From Bacteroidia bacterium (lineage in GTDB: Bacteria > Bacteroidota > Bacteroidia > Cytophagales > Cyclobacteriaceae), in assembly GCA_030426345.1 (NCBI GenBank), contig JAUHYU010000050.1:1-37567 (forward strand): a stretch of 37,567 bases of DNA. The letters run 5' to 3'. Within the stretch, counting starts at the first letter, position 1; each line of letters begins with the position of its first letter. The translations under genes and the position numbers were made by a program. Of this stretch, positions 1-8,238 are shown piece by piece. The notes below the pieces were generated by a model. It saw only the letters and a list, made by a program, of their open reading frames with translations, ran no database searches and had not been told where the DNA came from.

Positions 1-1185
1 GCTCTGTTGGACAAGGTGAAGGAAAACCCAAATATTGAATTATTTGAAGATCATCTAGCGGTGGATTTGATCACTGAACATCATGTACTTGGTAATCTTC
101 AATCAGCATTTAATATATGTTTTGGAGCTTATGTGCTTTGTGAAGAGAATAATCACGTTATCCGGTTTCAGTCCAATTATACCGTTATTGCCACTGGAGG
201 GGCTTCTCATGTTTTCTTGCATTCTACCAATCCCGACATTGCCACAGGGGATGGTGTTGCTATGGCCTATCGTGCTGGTGTGCGTATTGCCAACATGGAA
301 TTTGTACAGTTTCACCCTACATCTTTGTACAATCCCGGGAAGAGGGCTTTTCTTATTTCGGAAGCACTCAGGGGGTTTGGTGGCATCTTGGTTAACTCAG
401 CTAATGAACGATTCATGCCTGCGTATGACGAGCGTGCCGAACTTGCGCCGAGGGATATTGTAGCTAGAGGAATAGATGCTGAATTGAAAAAAAGGAGGGA
501 GGATTGCGTGTATTTGGATATGCGGCATCTAGATGCTGATGAAGTGAAATCCAGATTTCCCAATATATATAATTACTGTAAGAAAGAGGCTAATATTGAC
601 ATATCCAAAGACCTGATTCCCGTAGTTCCAGCGGCACATTATTTTTGTGGAGGTATTATGACCAGCCTAACTGGTCAGACGTCAATGCAGAATTTATTTG
701 CCATTGGAGAAGCAGCGCATACCGGCTTGCATGGAGCAAACCGCTTGGCCAGTAATAGTTTGTTGGAAGGATTGGCGTTTAGCCATAATGCTGCACAGAA
801 ACTACTTCACAAGCGCCCTCGAAATTTTGGGTCTGTCATAATTCCAGAATGGGATGAGACAGGAATTGTGGATGAAAAAGAATGGATTTTGATAAGACAC
901 AATCTAAAGGAAATCCAAAGTGTCATGTGGTACTACGTAGGCATAGTTAGATCAAAAAAGCAGTTAAATAGAGCCAGAAGGCGTGTGCATGTCATTTACC
1001 AAGAAATTGAAGATTATTATAAAAAATCAAAGATTACTGGTGAACTTGTAGAATTGAGAAATCTAGCGGCAATTGCCTTTCTAATCATCACTTCTGCTTT
1101 GCGGAGAAATGAAAGCCGAGGACTGCACCATATGACTGACTTTCCCGACAAAAGCGATAAGTATTTAAAAGATACAATTATATAG
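1..1185 (+). CDS. nadB: L-aspartate oxidase, C-terminal part (5' end outside window)
   Basis: This FAD enzyme oxidises L-aspartate to iminoaspartate, the first step of de novo NAD synthesis in the cytoplasm, working with quinolinate synthase NadA. The frame is open from base 1, so the N-terminal FAD-binding Rossmann part is missing; 394 codons remain of a family that is usually a little over 500 residues. Visible family signatures are TVIATGGASHVF, the substrate-side EFVQFHPTSLY, the catalytic-Arg segment APRDIVARGID, the His segment VPAAHYFCGGI, and GLHGANRLASNSLLEGLAF near the FAD site. The C-terminal helical domain ends at a TAG. The TTG at base 7 is not a real start. No terminator is evident before the next gene, 106 bases downstream. 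Fumarate reductase/succinate dehydrogenase flavoproteins are relatives, but the GLHGANRLASNS form and short C-terminus favour NadB. Confidence 0.95.
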   Translation, partial: ALLDKVKENPNIELFEDHLAVDLITEHHVLGNLQSAFNICFGAYVLCEENNHVIRFQSNYTVIATGGASHVFLHSTNPDIATGDGVAMAYRAGVRIANMEFVQFHPTSLYNPGKRAFLISEALRGFGGILVNSANERFMPAYDERAELAPRDIVARGIDAELKKRREDCVYLDMRHLDADEVKSRFPNIYNYCKKEANIDISKDLIPVVPAAHYFCGGIMTSLTGQTSMQNLFAIGEAAHTGLHGANRLASNSLLEGLAFSHNAAQKLLHKRPRNFGSVIIPEWDETGIVDEKEWILIRHNLKEIQSVMWYYVGIVRSKKQLNRARRRVHVIYQEIEDYYKKSKITGELVELRNLAAIAFLIITSALRRNESRGLHHMTDFPDKSDKYLKDTII

Positions 1186-1205
1186 AATCATTCTGAAAAA
1201 CTTCT

Positions 1206-1213
1206 TAGCTTTG
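1206..1213 (+). promoter_or_regulatory. Possible -7 element for korA
   Basis: TAGCTTTG matches the Bacteroidota -7 consensus TAnnTTTG and lies 78 bases before the korA start. No convincing TTG is seen 19-20 bases upstream, so this is tentative. Confidence 0.3.
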
Positions 1214-1291
1214 TCCTATGAAACACAGTATTTACAACATTGTGTGGATGTTCGGTTAGCTGCAGGAGTGCACAATTATTAAACTAATCGA

Positions 1292-3139
1292 ATGAACAAC
1301 GTAATAGAAGAAAAGCAAAATGTGGTCGTCAAGTTTGCCGGAGACTCTGGTGACGGGATGCAGCTTGTCGGCACGCAATTTACAAACAATACTGCTGCGG
1401 TAGGCCATGATTTGGGTACGTTCCCAGATTTTCCTGCCGAGATCAGGGCTCCTCAAGGCACCCTACCCGGCGTATCAGGTTTTCAAATACATTTTGGTAG
1501 TACATCAGTTTACACTCCAGGAGATAGCTGTGATGTGTTGGTAGCGATGAATGCTGCGGCACTTAAAAGCAACCTACAGAATGTGCAAAAAGGTGGAATT
1601 CTTATTCTCAATACTTCTGGATTTGATACACGGAATTTAAAATTATCCGGTTATGAAACTAACCCACTGAATGAAGGAGAACTTACCGGGTATTTGGTGT
1701 ATAAAATCGACATTACAAAACTGACACGTGAAGCTTTGCTCGATGTGGAAATGGGTGTGAGGGATAAAGATAGGTCAAAGAATATGTTTGTGCTTGGGTT
1801 TATCTACTGGCTTTACAATAGAAAGCCTGAAAATACCATACAATTCATTGAACAAAAATTCAAATCAAAGCCTGAAGTAAAAGAGGCAAATATAAAGGCT
1901 CTAAAAGCTGGGTACAATTATGGTGATATCACTGAGGCTTTTTCTAGCAGGTTTAAGGTCAAGCCAGCAAAAATGGCCCCAGGAACATATAGGGGGATAA
2001 CTGGGAACCCAGCATTGGCTCTTGGCCTCATCGCTGCGGCCCAAAAGTCAGGTCTTCAACTATTTTATGGAACATACCCAATTACACCTGCAAGTGATGT
2101 ATTGCATGAATTGGCAAGGCATAAAAATTTTGGTATAAAAACATTTCAGGCAGAAGATGAAATCGCTGCTGTCTGTTCAGCAGTTGGTGCTGCTTTTGGT
2201 GGGAATTTAGGTGTGACAGGAACAAGTGGTCCTGGTTTAGCCTTAAAGGCCGAAGCCATGGGATTAGCCGTGATGTTGGAGCTTCCACTGGTGATTTTGA
2301 ACGTTCAGCGTGCTGGCCCTAGCACAGGATTGCCTACGAAGACGGAACAATCAGATTTATTGCAAGCATACTATGGTAGAAATGGCGAATGTCCTATGCC
2401 GATCATTGCCTCAAGTACACCTTCTTCTTGCTTTGACGCTGCCTTTCAGGCTGTGAAGATTGCTATAGAACATATGACTCCGGTGATTGTACTGAGTGAT
2501 GGCTATATTGCCAATGGCGCAGAACCATGGAAGTTCCCTAAATCTGCTGATTTGGGTGAAATCAATACCAAAAAAGTGACCAGCAAGGAAAACGAAGAAA
2601 AATTTATGCCATATCTCCGGGATGAAAATCTCGTTCGCCAATGGGCGGTGCCGGGTACAGAAGGATTTGAACATCGAATAGGCGGATTGGAAAAAGATGA
2701 TATTACAGGCAACGTATCATACGATCCAGACAACCACCAAAAGATGGTGAAAATTCGAGAAGCAAAAATTGAAAAAATCGCCGATTTCATTCCTGAGCAA
2801 AATGTGGATTCGGGTAAGGAAAAGGGAAAAGTCCTTGTATTGGGGTGGGGGTCAACTTTTGGTGCGATAAAGAGTGCCGTGGTAGATTTACTTTCAGAAG
2901 GATATGAAGTGGCACATGCACACGTTACCTATATAAAACCATTTCCAAAAAACCTTGGTAAACTCATGAGCCAATTTGATAAGGTTTTGATTCCTGAAAT
3001 AAATAATGGTCAATTGGTAAGACTTATTAGGGATAGATACCTAATCGACGCAGTTCCATATAATAAGATAAAAGGAACTCCGATAACCAAGCTTGAACTC
3101 AAGGAGAAAATATTGGAAGTATACTCTGAAATTGGATAA
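1292..3139 (+). CDS. korA: 2-oxoacid:ferredoxin oxidoreductase, fused gamma-alpha subunit
   Basis: Part of a cytoplasmic enzyme that converts a 2-oxoacid (probably 2-oxoglutarate) and CoA to acyl-CoA, reducing ferredoxin. The first ~200 residues are the gamma domain, starting VVVKFAGDSGDGMQLVG. From about residue 225 comes the alpha (pyrimidine-binding) domain, with YPITPASD at residue 262, GTSGPGLALKAEAMGLA, and NVQRAGPSTGLPTKTEQSD. The C-terminal part (LVLGWGSTFGAI onward) is the transketolase C-like domain. The 615-residue length fits the fused KorA/VorB class. The start is the ATG at 1292, in front of the conserved gamma domain. korB follows after about 85 bases and supplies the thiamine diphosphate and Fe-S sites. 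Substrate choice (2-oxoglutarate rather than pyruvate or branched 2-oxoacids) is inferred from the fusion type. Confidence 0.93.
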   Translation: MNNVIEEKQNVVVKFAGDSGDGMQLVGTQFTNNTAAVGHDLGTFPDFPAEIRAPQGTLPGVSGFQIHFGSTSVYTPGDSCDVLVAMNAAALKSNLQNVQKGGILILNTSGFDTRNLKLSGYETNPLNEGELTGYLVYKIDITKLTREALLDVEMGVRDKDRSKNMFVLGFIYWLYNRKPENTIQFIEQKFKSKPEVKEANIKALKAGYNYGDITEAFSSRFKVKPAKMAPGTYRGITGNPALALGLIAAAQKSGLQLFYGTYPITPASDVLHELARHKNFGIKTFQAEDEIAAVCSAVGAAFGGNLGVTGTSGPGLALKAEAMGLAVMLELPLVILNVQRAGPSTGLPTKTEQSDLLQAYYGRNGECPMPIIASSTPSSCFDAAFQAVKIAIEHMTPVIVLSDGYIANGAEPWKFPKSADLGEINTKKVTSKENEEKFMPYLRDENLVRQWAVPGTEGFEHRIGGLEKDDITGNVSYDPDNHQKMVKIREAKIEKIADFIPEQNVDSGKEKGKVLVLGWGSTFGAIKSAVVDLLSEGYEVAHAHVTYIKPFPKNLGKLMSQFDKVLIPEINNGQLVRLIRDRYLIDAVPYNKIKGTPITKLELKEKILEVYSEIG

Positions 3140-3224
3140 TAGAATAAGGAAATCAATTTAAAATTAGTGATAGGAAAGAGTAGTGGTCGCACATTATGCC
3201 TTCCGAATCCGTAAAAATATAGAT

Positions 3225-4298
3225 ATGAAAATTAAAGCTCCGGTAAAAAGACCAGCAAAACCTTCAAGTGGGCAAGGTCAGGAAAACGGCGGATTGACAT
3301 CCAAGAATTTTGTTTCGGGTCAGGAGGTAAGGTGGTGCCCTGGCTGCGGGGATTATTCCATACTCAAGCAAATGCAGACGGTACTTCCGCAAATTGGGGT
3401 TGATAAAAAAGACATCGTTTTTATTTCAGGTATTGGCTGTTCCTCACGGTTCCCATATTATTTGGATACGTATGGTATGCACAGCATTCATGGACGTGCT
3501 CCTGCAATCGCAAGTGGATTGAAGGCGACTCGTCCAGAACTTAGCGTGTGGATTGTCACTGGTGATGGTGATGGGCTTTCTATTGGAGGGAACCACATGG
3601 CCCATGCACTCAGGAGGAATTTTGATGTAAATATCATGTTATTCAATAATGAAATATATGGCTTGACGAAAGGGCAATATTCTCCAACTTCCAAGATGGA
3701 TACCATAACCAAATCAACACCACTTGGGTCTTTGGATCACCCGTTCAATCCTGCGGCATTTGCTATGGGAGCGGATGGAACTTTTATTGCCCGGTCGATG
3801 GATCGAGATCCGAAGCACCTTCAAGCTATGCTTAAAAGATCGCATGAACATAAAGGAACATCCTTTCTGGAGATTTATCAAAACTGTAACATTTTCAACG
3901 ATGGTGCGTTTTTCGACTTTTCAGAAAAAGATCGGAAAATGCACAATGCCTTGTTTGTAGAGCATGGAAATCCGATGGTTTTTGGGATGGAAAATGAACT
4001 GGGGGTTCGGTTGGATGGTACTAAGCCGGAAGTAGTGAAACTAAGCGATGGATATGCTTTGGACGATCTATGGATTCATGATGAATATGATGCTATCAAA
4101 TCAAATATCCTCATTAGGATGGAATCGCTCAATACAACAGATCAGGATGTGCCAAGACCGTTTGGTGTGTTGTTTTCTGCGCAAAGATCCAATTACGAAG
4201 TGTTGTTGGAGCAGCAGATTGATTTTGCGATTGGCCAAAAAGGAAAAGGGGATTTGGATGCATTGATTGCGGGTAATGAAACCTGGGTGATTGAATAA
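3225..4298 (+). CDS. korB: 2-oxoacid:ferredoxin oxidoreductase, beta subunit
   Basis: Partner of KorA; it binds thiamine diphosphate and one [4Fe-4S] cluster. The thiamine diphosphate motif TGDGDGLSIGGNH begins near residue 112 and ends with NNEIYGLTKGQ. Cysteines at 38 and 41 (WCPGCGDYS), 72 (GIGCSS) and 221 (YQNCNIF) have the spacing expected for the cluster ligands of this family. The ATG at 3225 was chosen over an in-frame GTG at 3183. The GTG would add 14 residues with no family resemblance, while the MKIKAPVKRPAKP tail is already a typical low-complexity lead-in. The protein is 357 residues from this start. It is probably cotranscribed with korA; no hairpin separates them. Confidence 0.93.
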   Translation: MKIKAPVKRPAKPSSGQGQENGGLTSKNFVSGQEVRWCPGCGDYSILKQMQTVLPQIGVDKKDIVFISGIGCSSRFPYYLDTYGMHSIHGRAPAIASGLKATRPELSVWIVTGDGDGLSIGGNHMAHALRRNFDVNIMLFNNEIYGLTKGQYSPTSKMDTITKSTPLGSLDHPFNPAAFAMGADGTFIARSMDRDPKHLQAMLKRSHEHKGTSFLEIYQNCNIFNDGAFFDFSEKDRKMHNALFVEHGNPMVFGMENELGVRLDGTKPEVVKLSDGYALDDLWIHDEYDAIKSNILIRMESLNTTDQDVPRPFGVLFSAQRSNYEVLLEQQIDFAIGQKGKGDLDALIAGNETWVIE

Positions 4299-4346
4299 TT
4301 GCATAGATAATTTGTGTATATAAATGGGGCTTAAATCCATCAATTT

Positions 4347-4730
4347 ATGAAAAGCATTTTCGTTTTGTTAGTGCTATCGTTAGCATGGATACCTGTAAAT
4401 GGTCAGGATTTTACCAAGCAAAAGGAAGTAGCGCAAGGCGTAATTAAGCATTTTGAAGGAGGGGAGACTAATCAGATTTATGCATTATTTGATTCAACAA
4501 TGAGAGCCAGCATTACCGCTGACAAATTGAATGAAATATGGAAATCTCTGCCATCCCAATTCGGAAATTATCTTGGATCTGGCGATGCCGTAACTTTTGA
4601 AGCTCAAGGCATGAAAGTAATAAATACATTTATGGATTTTGAGAAAGCAGACCTTGATCTCCGTCTGGCATTCAATGAAAAAAATGAAATCAGCGGTCTG
4701 TTTTTTTTGCCTGCACAAAAGAGAAAGTAA
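4347..4730 (+). CDS. Small secreted DUF3887-like protein
   Basis: A 127-residue protein with a clear Sec signal peptide (MKSIFVLLVLSLAWIPVNGQ, cleavage after VNG likely). The mature part resembles the DUF3887 fold, a small NTF2-like alpha+beta domain: ASITADKLNEIWKSLPSQFG is the typical segment, followed by a domain-ending strand with hydrophobic FEKADLDLRLAF. No catalytic residues can be assigned and the function is unknown. In other proteins the domain precedes hydrolase domains; here it stands alone. It lies 48 bases after korB and 75 bases before the FG-GAP lipoprotein gene, all on the plus strand, without an obvious terminator on either side. The start is the only ATG in front of the signal peptide. 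Confidence 0.75.
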   Translation: MKSIFVLLVLSLAWIPVNGQDFTKQKEVAQGVIKHFEGGETNQIYALFDSTMRASITADKLNEIWKSLPSQFGNYLGSGDAVTFEAQGMKVINTFMDFEKADLDLRLAFNEKNEISGLFFLPAQKRK

Positions 4731-4805
4731 TCCTTATCAGAAAGAAAGGTTCCTATGGGTATCTTGGCTTATTTTTATAGTTTCGCTATTTGAATAATAC
4801 CGCTT

Positions 4806-6365
4806 ATGCCAAGATATTTTTATGGACTAATTTTTCTGCTATATTTTTCTGCTTGTTCGGAGAATAAAAAGCAAGAGTTGACAGAAAGTGAGCTACCCGG
4901 AAGCGTTCTTGCTGTACAGCATTGCAGTTCATGCCATTTACCGGTCACGCCAAATTTACTGCCAAAATCTGTATGGGAAAATGCTGTTTTGCCATCGATG
5001 GGCTTGAGGCTTGGCTTTCACGATGGGTCAGGCCCTCCAGACAGTTTGTTTAGTGATTTTAAATCAAGGGCTGAAGTAGAAAAAGCCAATATATTTCCAT
5101 TGGAGCCAACTATTCATCCCAATGACTGGAATAAGATTGTTGCCTATTTCTTAGAAAATGCCCCGGATTCTATTTCTCCTCCAATTCGAGAAGTGGGGAT
5201 AAATCTCGAATTACCGCATTTTAAATATAAAAAATCACAATTTTCCATTACACCGCCTTTGTGCATTATGGTGAAGATAATTCCTGAGAACCATGAAATC
5301 GCTTTTTCCGATGGTAAAAAGGATGTGAGTAGTTTGGTGTTGCTGGATGCCAATTTGCAATTGAAGCATAAGTTATTTGTAGATCGTACACCGATTGATT
5401 ATCAGATAATCAACGATACGGCTTATATGACTTCTGTCGGGAAAAAAGTATTTCCATCAGATGAAGCGTTGGGGATGGTGGAGCAGTTGTACAGCACAAA
5501 ACCCGATGCTGCACCTGACAGATCAAATGTTCTGTTGAATAAATTGCAGCGACCTGTTAATACCACTTACGCAGATCTCAACGAAGATGGAATGACAGAT
5601 ATCGTGGCTTGTGAATATGGATATCATTTGGGGAAATTAGTCTGGTATGAGAATTTGGGTAGAAATAATTATACCATGCATTATCTAAGCAAGGAGCCAG
5701 GGGCGAGTATAGCCAAGGTTGTCGATGTAGATGGTGATGGAAGTTTGGATATAGTGGCATTGATGGCCCAGGGAAAGGAAGGAATATATTTGTATAAGAA
5801 CAGCCCTGCTGGCTTTCTTCGGGGAGAGCCGTTATTGACTTTTTCACCTTTGGCTGGATCGACTTATTTTGATTTGGTTGATTTTAATGATGATGGGCAT
5901 TTGGATATTATCTACACCAGTGGTGATAATGCCGATCTCACGCATATACTCAAAAGTTATCATGGGATTTATATTTATTTGAATGACGGAAATTTTCAAT
6001 TTGAAAAAATGTATTTCTACCAAATGAATGGTGCATATAAGGCTTTGGCAAGGGATTTTGATCTCGATGGTGATTTGGATATAGCTGCGATTTCATTCTT
6101 TCCTGATTATGCCCGCTATCCAGAAGAAGCCTTTGTTTATCTACAAAACAGTGGATTCATGGATTTTGAGGCCTTTTCTTTTCCCGAAGTAAGCGATGGT
6201 AGGTGGATAGTGATGGATGCCAAAGACCTTGATGGTGATGGAGACGATGATATCGCTTTGGGGTCATTCGTCAGTTTTCAGCCCGAAGGAGATACAACAG
6301 GCTTATTTGAAAAATGGGTAAAGGAAGGTCCGTCAGTGGTGTTGCTTGAGAACACAATTAGATAG
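4806..6365 (+). CDS. Lipoprotein with haem-c motif and FG-GAP/VCBS repeats
   Basis: A 519-residue predicted lipoprotein with lipobox FSAC (Cys17). Residues ~30-120 look like a small cytochrome-c-type domain: the haem attachment motif CSSCH spans residues 40-44, and a Met in LPSMGLRLG (residue 65) is a candidate axial ligand. From about residue 250 to the end come FG-GAP/VCBS repeats with DxDxDG loops at residues 257 (DLNEDGMTD), 307 (DVDGDGSLD), 359 (DFNDDGHLD), 417 (DFDLDGDLD) and 474 (DLDGDGDDD), which should form a calcium-binding beta-propeller. Such proteins sit on the cell surface or in the periplasm. Substrate and redox partner are unknown. There is no clear operon partner; a hairpin follows the stop. 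The haem motif is seen directly; its use as a real cytochrome is inference. Confidence 0.8.
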   Translation: MPRYFYGLIFLLYFSACSENKKQELTESELPGSVLAVQHCSSCHLPVTPNLLPKSVWENAVLPSMGLRLGFHDGSGPPDSLFSDFKSRAEVEKANIFPLEPTIHPNDWNKIVAYFLENAPDSISPPIREVGINLELPHFKYKKSQFSITPPLCIMVKIIPENHEIAFSDGKKDVSSLVLLDANLQLKHKLFVDRTPIDYQIINDTAYMTSVGKKVFPSDEALGMVEQLYSTKPDAAPDRSNVLLNKLQRPVNTTYADLNEDGMTDIVACEYGYHLGKLVWYENLGRNNYTMHYLSKEPGASIAKVVDVDGDGSLDIVALMAQGKEGIYLYKNSPAGFLRGEPLLTFSPLAGSTYFDLVDFNDDGHLDIIYTSGDNADLTHILKSYHGIYIYLNDGNFQFEKMYFYQMNGAYKALARDFDLDGDLDIAAISFFPDYARYPEEAFVYLQNSGFMDFEAFSFPEVSDGRWIVMDAKDLDGDGDDDIALGSFVSFQPEGDTTGLFEKWVKEGPSVVLLENTIR

Positions 6366-6378
6366 AGCATGTTTTACA

Positions 6379-6409
6379 GGAATGCACAGATTGATTTTCT
6401 GTGCATTCC
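6379..6409. other. 12-bp perfect hairpin between convergent genes
   Basis: GGAATGCACAGA (6379-6390) and TCTGTGCATTCC (6398-6409) form a perfect 12-bp stem with a 7-base loop. It lies between the stop of the FG-GAP lipoprotein gene and the stop of the minus-strand membrane protein gene. Neither strand has a T-run after the stem, so it is not a textbook intrinsic terminator. It may still protect or end both convergent transcripts. Confidence 0.6.
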
Positions 6410-6429
6410 CGTAGATTCAGAATATACAA

Positions 6430-7095
6430 TTAAAGATCACCTGTTGCATGTTCGAGATCGACCGCATGATAAAATGAGGCAAAAGCAGTTGAAATCCATT
6501 GTATCGAAAATAAAATTCCCACAATAAAGCAAATCAGCCCTGCAATTGCGATTAAGATCGCTAACAGGGCCATGCCGAATATTGTCCAACCATGTCCTTT
6601 GGTCATAGCCCAACTTTTTTCCACTGCTGCGATGGGTTCAAGGCCTTTATCCATTACCAAATAGGGAACAAAGGCCAGCCTGCATGCAACGATAATGCCG
6701 GGTATGATGAGCATGATGATACCTATGCCAATAAGGGCAGCCGTGAGCAAATGGGCTAGTACGATATTCAGATAATTTTTTTTGAAGCCTTCAAACATCA
6801 CCTTGATCTCGATTTCTTCATTCCTTGCTCCTCGCAAGAACAGCAAATCCGCACCATACTTGATCACCGGCAATAAAAGCAACCAATAAACTGCAGCTAT
6901 GATTTTTATGATGACGGCTTCCGGTGAATTGTCAAATTCCACCTTGTTGCCCGATGAAATTAATGAGTCTGCAATAGCTGCAATTAACGTTACAAGAAAC
7001 AGGGGCAGAAAGTATTTTTTCATTTGTTGCCAACCATAGGCATAGCTTGCGGAGACAGTAGTATCTGGTACGTTTAGAATCGTCGAATTTTCCAT
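6430..7095 (-). CDS. Multipass membrane protein of unknown function
   Basis: A 221-residue integral membrane protein with about five hydrophobic segments: LPLFLVTLIAAIADSLI near residue 30, IIAAVYWLLLLPVIKYGADLL, a long IVLAHLLTAALIGIGIIMLIIPGIIVACRLAF-type stretch in the middle, and two at the C-terminus. The IPGIIVACRLAFVPYLVMDK and AVEKSWAMTKGHGW segments resemble the YciC/DUF975-like group of small membrane proteins, whose function is unknown. The ATG at 7095 was chosen rather than an upstream in-frame start at 7146. A perfect -7 element (TACATTTG on this strand, 7120-7127) lies inside the longer version and would give a short leader to 7095. It is transcribed divergently from the LuxR-type regulator gene, which may control it. 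Confidence 0.72.
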   Translation of the reverse strand: MENSTILNVPDTTVSASYAYGWQQMKKYFLPLFLVTLIAAIADSLISSGNKVEFDNSPEAVIIKIIAAVYWLLLLPVIKYGADLLFLRGARNEEIEIKVMFEGFKKNYLNIVLAHLLTAALIGIGIIMLIIPGIIVACRLAFVPYLVMDKGLEPIAAVEKSWAMTKGHGWTIFGMALLAILIAIAGLICFIVGILFSIQWISTAFASFYHAVDLEHATGDL

Positions 7096-7119
7096 GATTT
7101 GTTTTTTTTTATTACGAAC

Positions 7120-7127
7120 CAAATGTA
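7120..7127 (-). promoter_or_regulatory. -7 promoter element for the minus-strand membrane protein gene
   Basis: On the minus strand the bases read TACATTTG, a perfect TAnnTTTG, 24 bases before the ATG at 7095. The nearest upstream TTG (minus strand, 7152-7154) is 24 bases away, longer than the usual 19-21, so the -33 element is weak or an activator is needed. Confidence 0.5.
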
Positions 7128-7157
7128 CCAATGGTAGGTTGACCATCCTTCCAACTT

Positions 7158-7200
7158 TAGTAGTGTTTTGAAATTCACTACTATGGTAGTGATGGGTAGT
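7158..7200. promoter_or_regulatory. Clustered TAGTG dyads: candidate operator between divergent genes
   Basis: TAGTAGTG (7158-7165) and CACTACTA (7176-7183) form a perfect 8-bp dyad with a 10-base spacer. The right arm also pairs with GTAGTG (7186-7191) as CACTAC-tatg-GTAGTG, a 16-base dyad, and one more GGTAGT follows at 7195-7200. The cluster sits directly upstream of the minus-strand -7 element and 40 bases before the LuxR-type regulator start. A 16-base dyad is a common size for operators of LuxR-type dimers. That this regulator binds here is inference. Confidence 0.5.
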
Positions 7201-7239
7201 TGAAGCATTTATCTATTTTAGCAATGAAATAAGTAAGAC

Positions 7240-8184
7240 ATGCTGAGTGTTGTTTATATTATAATATGTATTTTTTGTTTGGCCATTGCCATCGCGGGGA
7301 TCTTGCTGTGCCATCAATGGATCAACACATTCAATACCAGATTTCACAAAAATTATCTTTATTACCTAATTGCTTTTTACACGTTTGCCTTCTATACAAT
7401 TTGGGGTCAAATCATCGCTAGGACGATTCTTTTATCGCTTGGAATAAAACCAGAGATCATTGAATCCGTGGCAACCACCTTCCCAATTATTGGTGTGCCG
7501 TTTTTATTTATCTCATGGATTATGCTGATAAACATGGTTTATTCCATGGCAGACAGCGAGGTGAGCCCTCGCTGGTACGCTGTCCATTTTATGATGTTTG
7601 TCTTTGCCATTATTGCGTCATGGATTTTGTATGCTTTCTTTATCCAAAACATCGAATCTATCAATGAAGTGTTAAAATTTGTGGAGATTGGATTGCTGTT
7701 GATTTTTGAAGCTATTTATCTTATACTATTCGTATTTCTTTTTTTTATACTTCGTCAAAAAATAAAGATCACTGTGCGGCGGCAGTATAAAATTTTTGCC
7801 GTGCTAATGGTTTTAGGTTTTTTGTTGAGGGTGGGGTGCTTGTTGTTTTCAATTGTCATCCCATGGTTTTTGTTCATGGTTATTTTGGCCTTTTTTGCTT
7901 CCAATATCATCCCTATCATTTATATGCGTGTAAATGTAGACTTGATGTTTGATCTTGTAAAAGCAGAATATTCCAATGCAGATAAGATTCAATTGGTATT
8001 TGATAAGTTTCAAATCTCTAAGCGGGAGCAGGAAATAGTATTGTTGATTTGTAGAGGTAAAACCAATCAGCAAATTGCAGATAATTTATTTATCAGCTTG
8101 CAGACGGTGAAAGATCACACACATCGGATATATACCAAAATAGGAATTAGGAGCAGGATGCAGCTCGTGCAAATGGTGAGTTAG
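7240..8184 (+). CDS. Membrane-anchored LuxR-type transcriptional regulator
   Basis: A 314-residue protein with a membrane sensor half and a DNA-binding half. Seven hydrophobic segments are visible: about residues 3-25, 38-60, 80-102, 112-136, 150-172, 184-206 and 207-228. A linker (LMFDLVKAEYSNADKIQLVFDKFQ) leads to a GerE/LuxR helix-turn-helix from residue 262: REQEIVLLICRGKTNQQIA then ISLQTVKDHTHRIYTKIG. The recognition helix and the RxxEIxxLIxxGKxNxxIA signature are intact. It has no receiver domain, so the membrane part probably senses the signal directly and the regulator acts at the membrane. The divergent neighbour is a multipass membrane protein and the shared region holds TAGTG dyads. 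The ligand is unknown. It ends in a bidirectional terminator. Confidence 0.85.
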   Translation: MLSVVYIIICIFCLAIAIAGILLCHQWINTFNTRFHKNYLYYLIAFYTFAFYTIWGQIIARTILLSLGIKPEIIESVATTFPIIGVPFLFISWIMLINMVYSMADSEVSPRWYAVHFMMFVFAIIASWILYAFFIQNIESINEVLKFVEIGLLLIFEAIYLILFVFLFFILRQKIKITVRRQYKIFAVLMVLGFLLRVGCLLFSIVIPWFLFMVILAFFASNIIPIIYMRVNVDLMFDLVKAEYSNADKIQLVFDKFQISKREQEIVLLICRGKTNQQIADNLFISLQTVKDHTHRIYTKIGIRSRMQLVQMVS

Positions 8185-8213
8185 TGACTTCGGGTAATCT
8201 TGATAACAAAAAA

Positions 8214-8233
8214 AAACCGCCTAGAGGCGGTTT
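8214..8233. terminator. Bidirectional intrinsic terminator between the LuxR-type gene and leuA
   Basis: AAACCGCC (8214-8221) pairs with GGCGGTTT (8226-8233) around a TAGA loop. An A-run lies before it and T-rich sequence follows, so it can end both the plus-strand regulator transcript and the minus-strand leuA transcript; the leuA stop is only a few bases away. Confidence 0.85.
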
Positions 8234-8238
8234 AAAAA

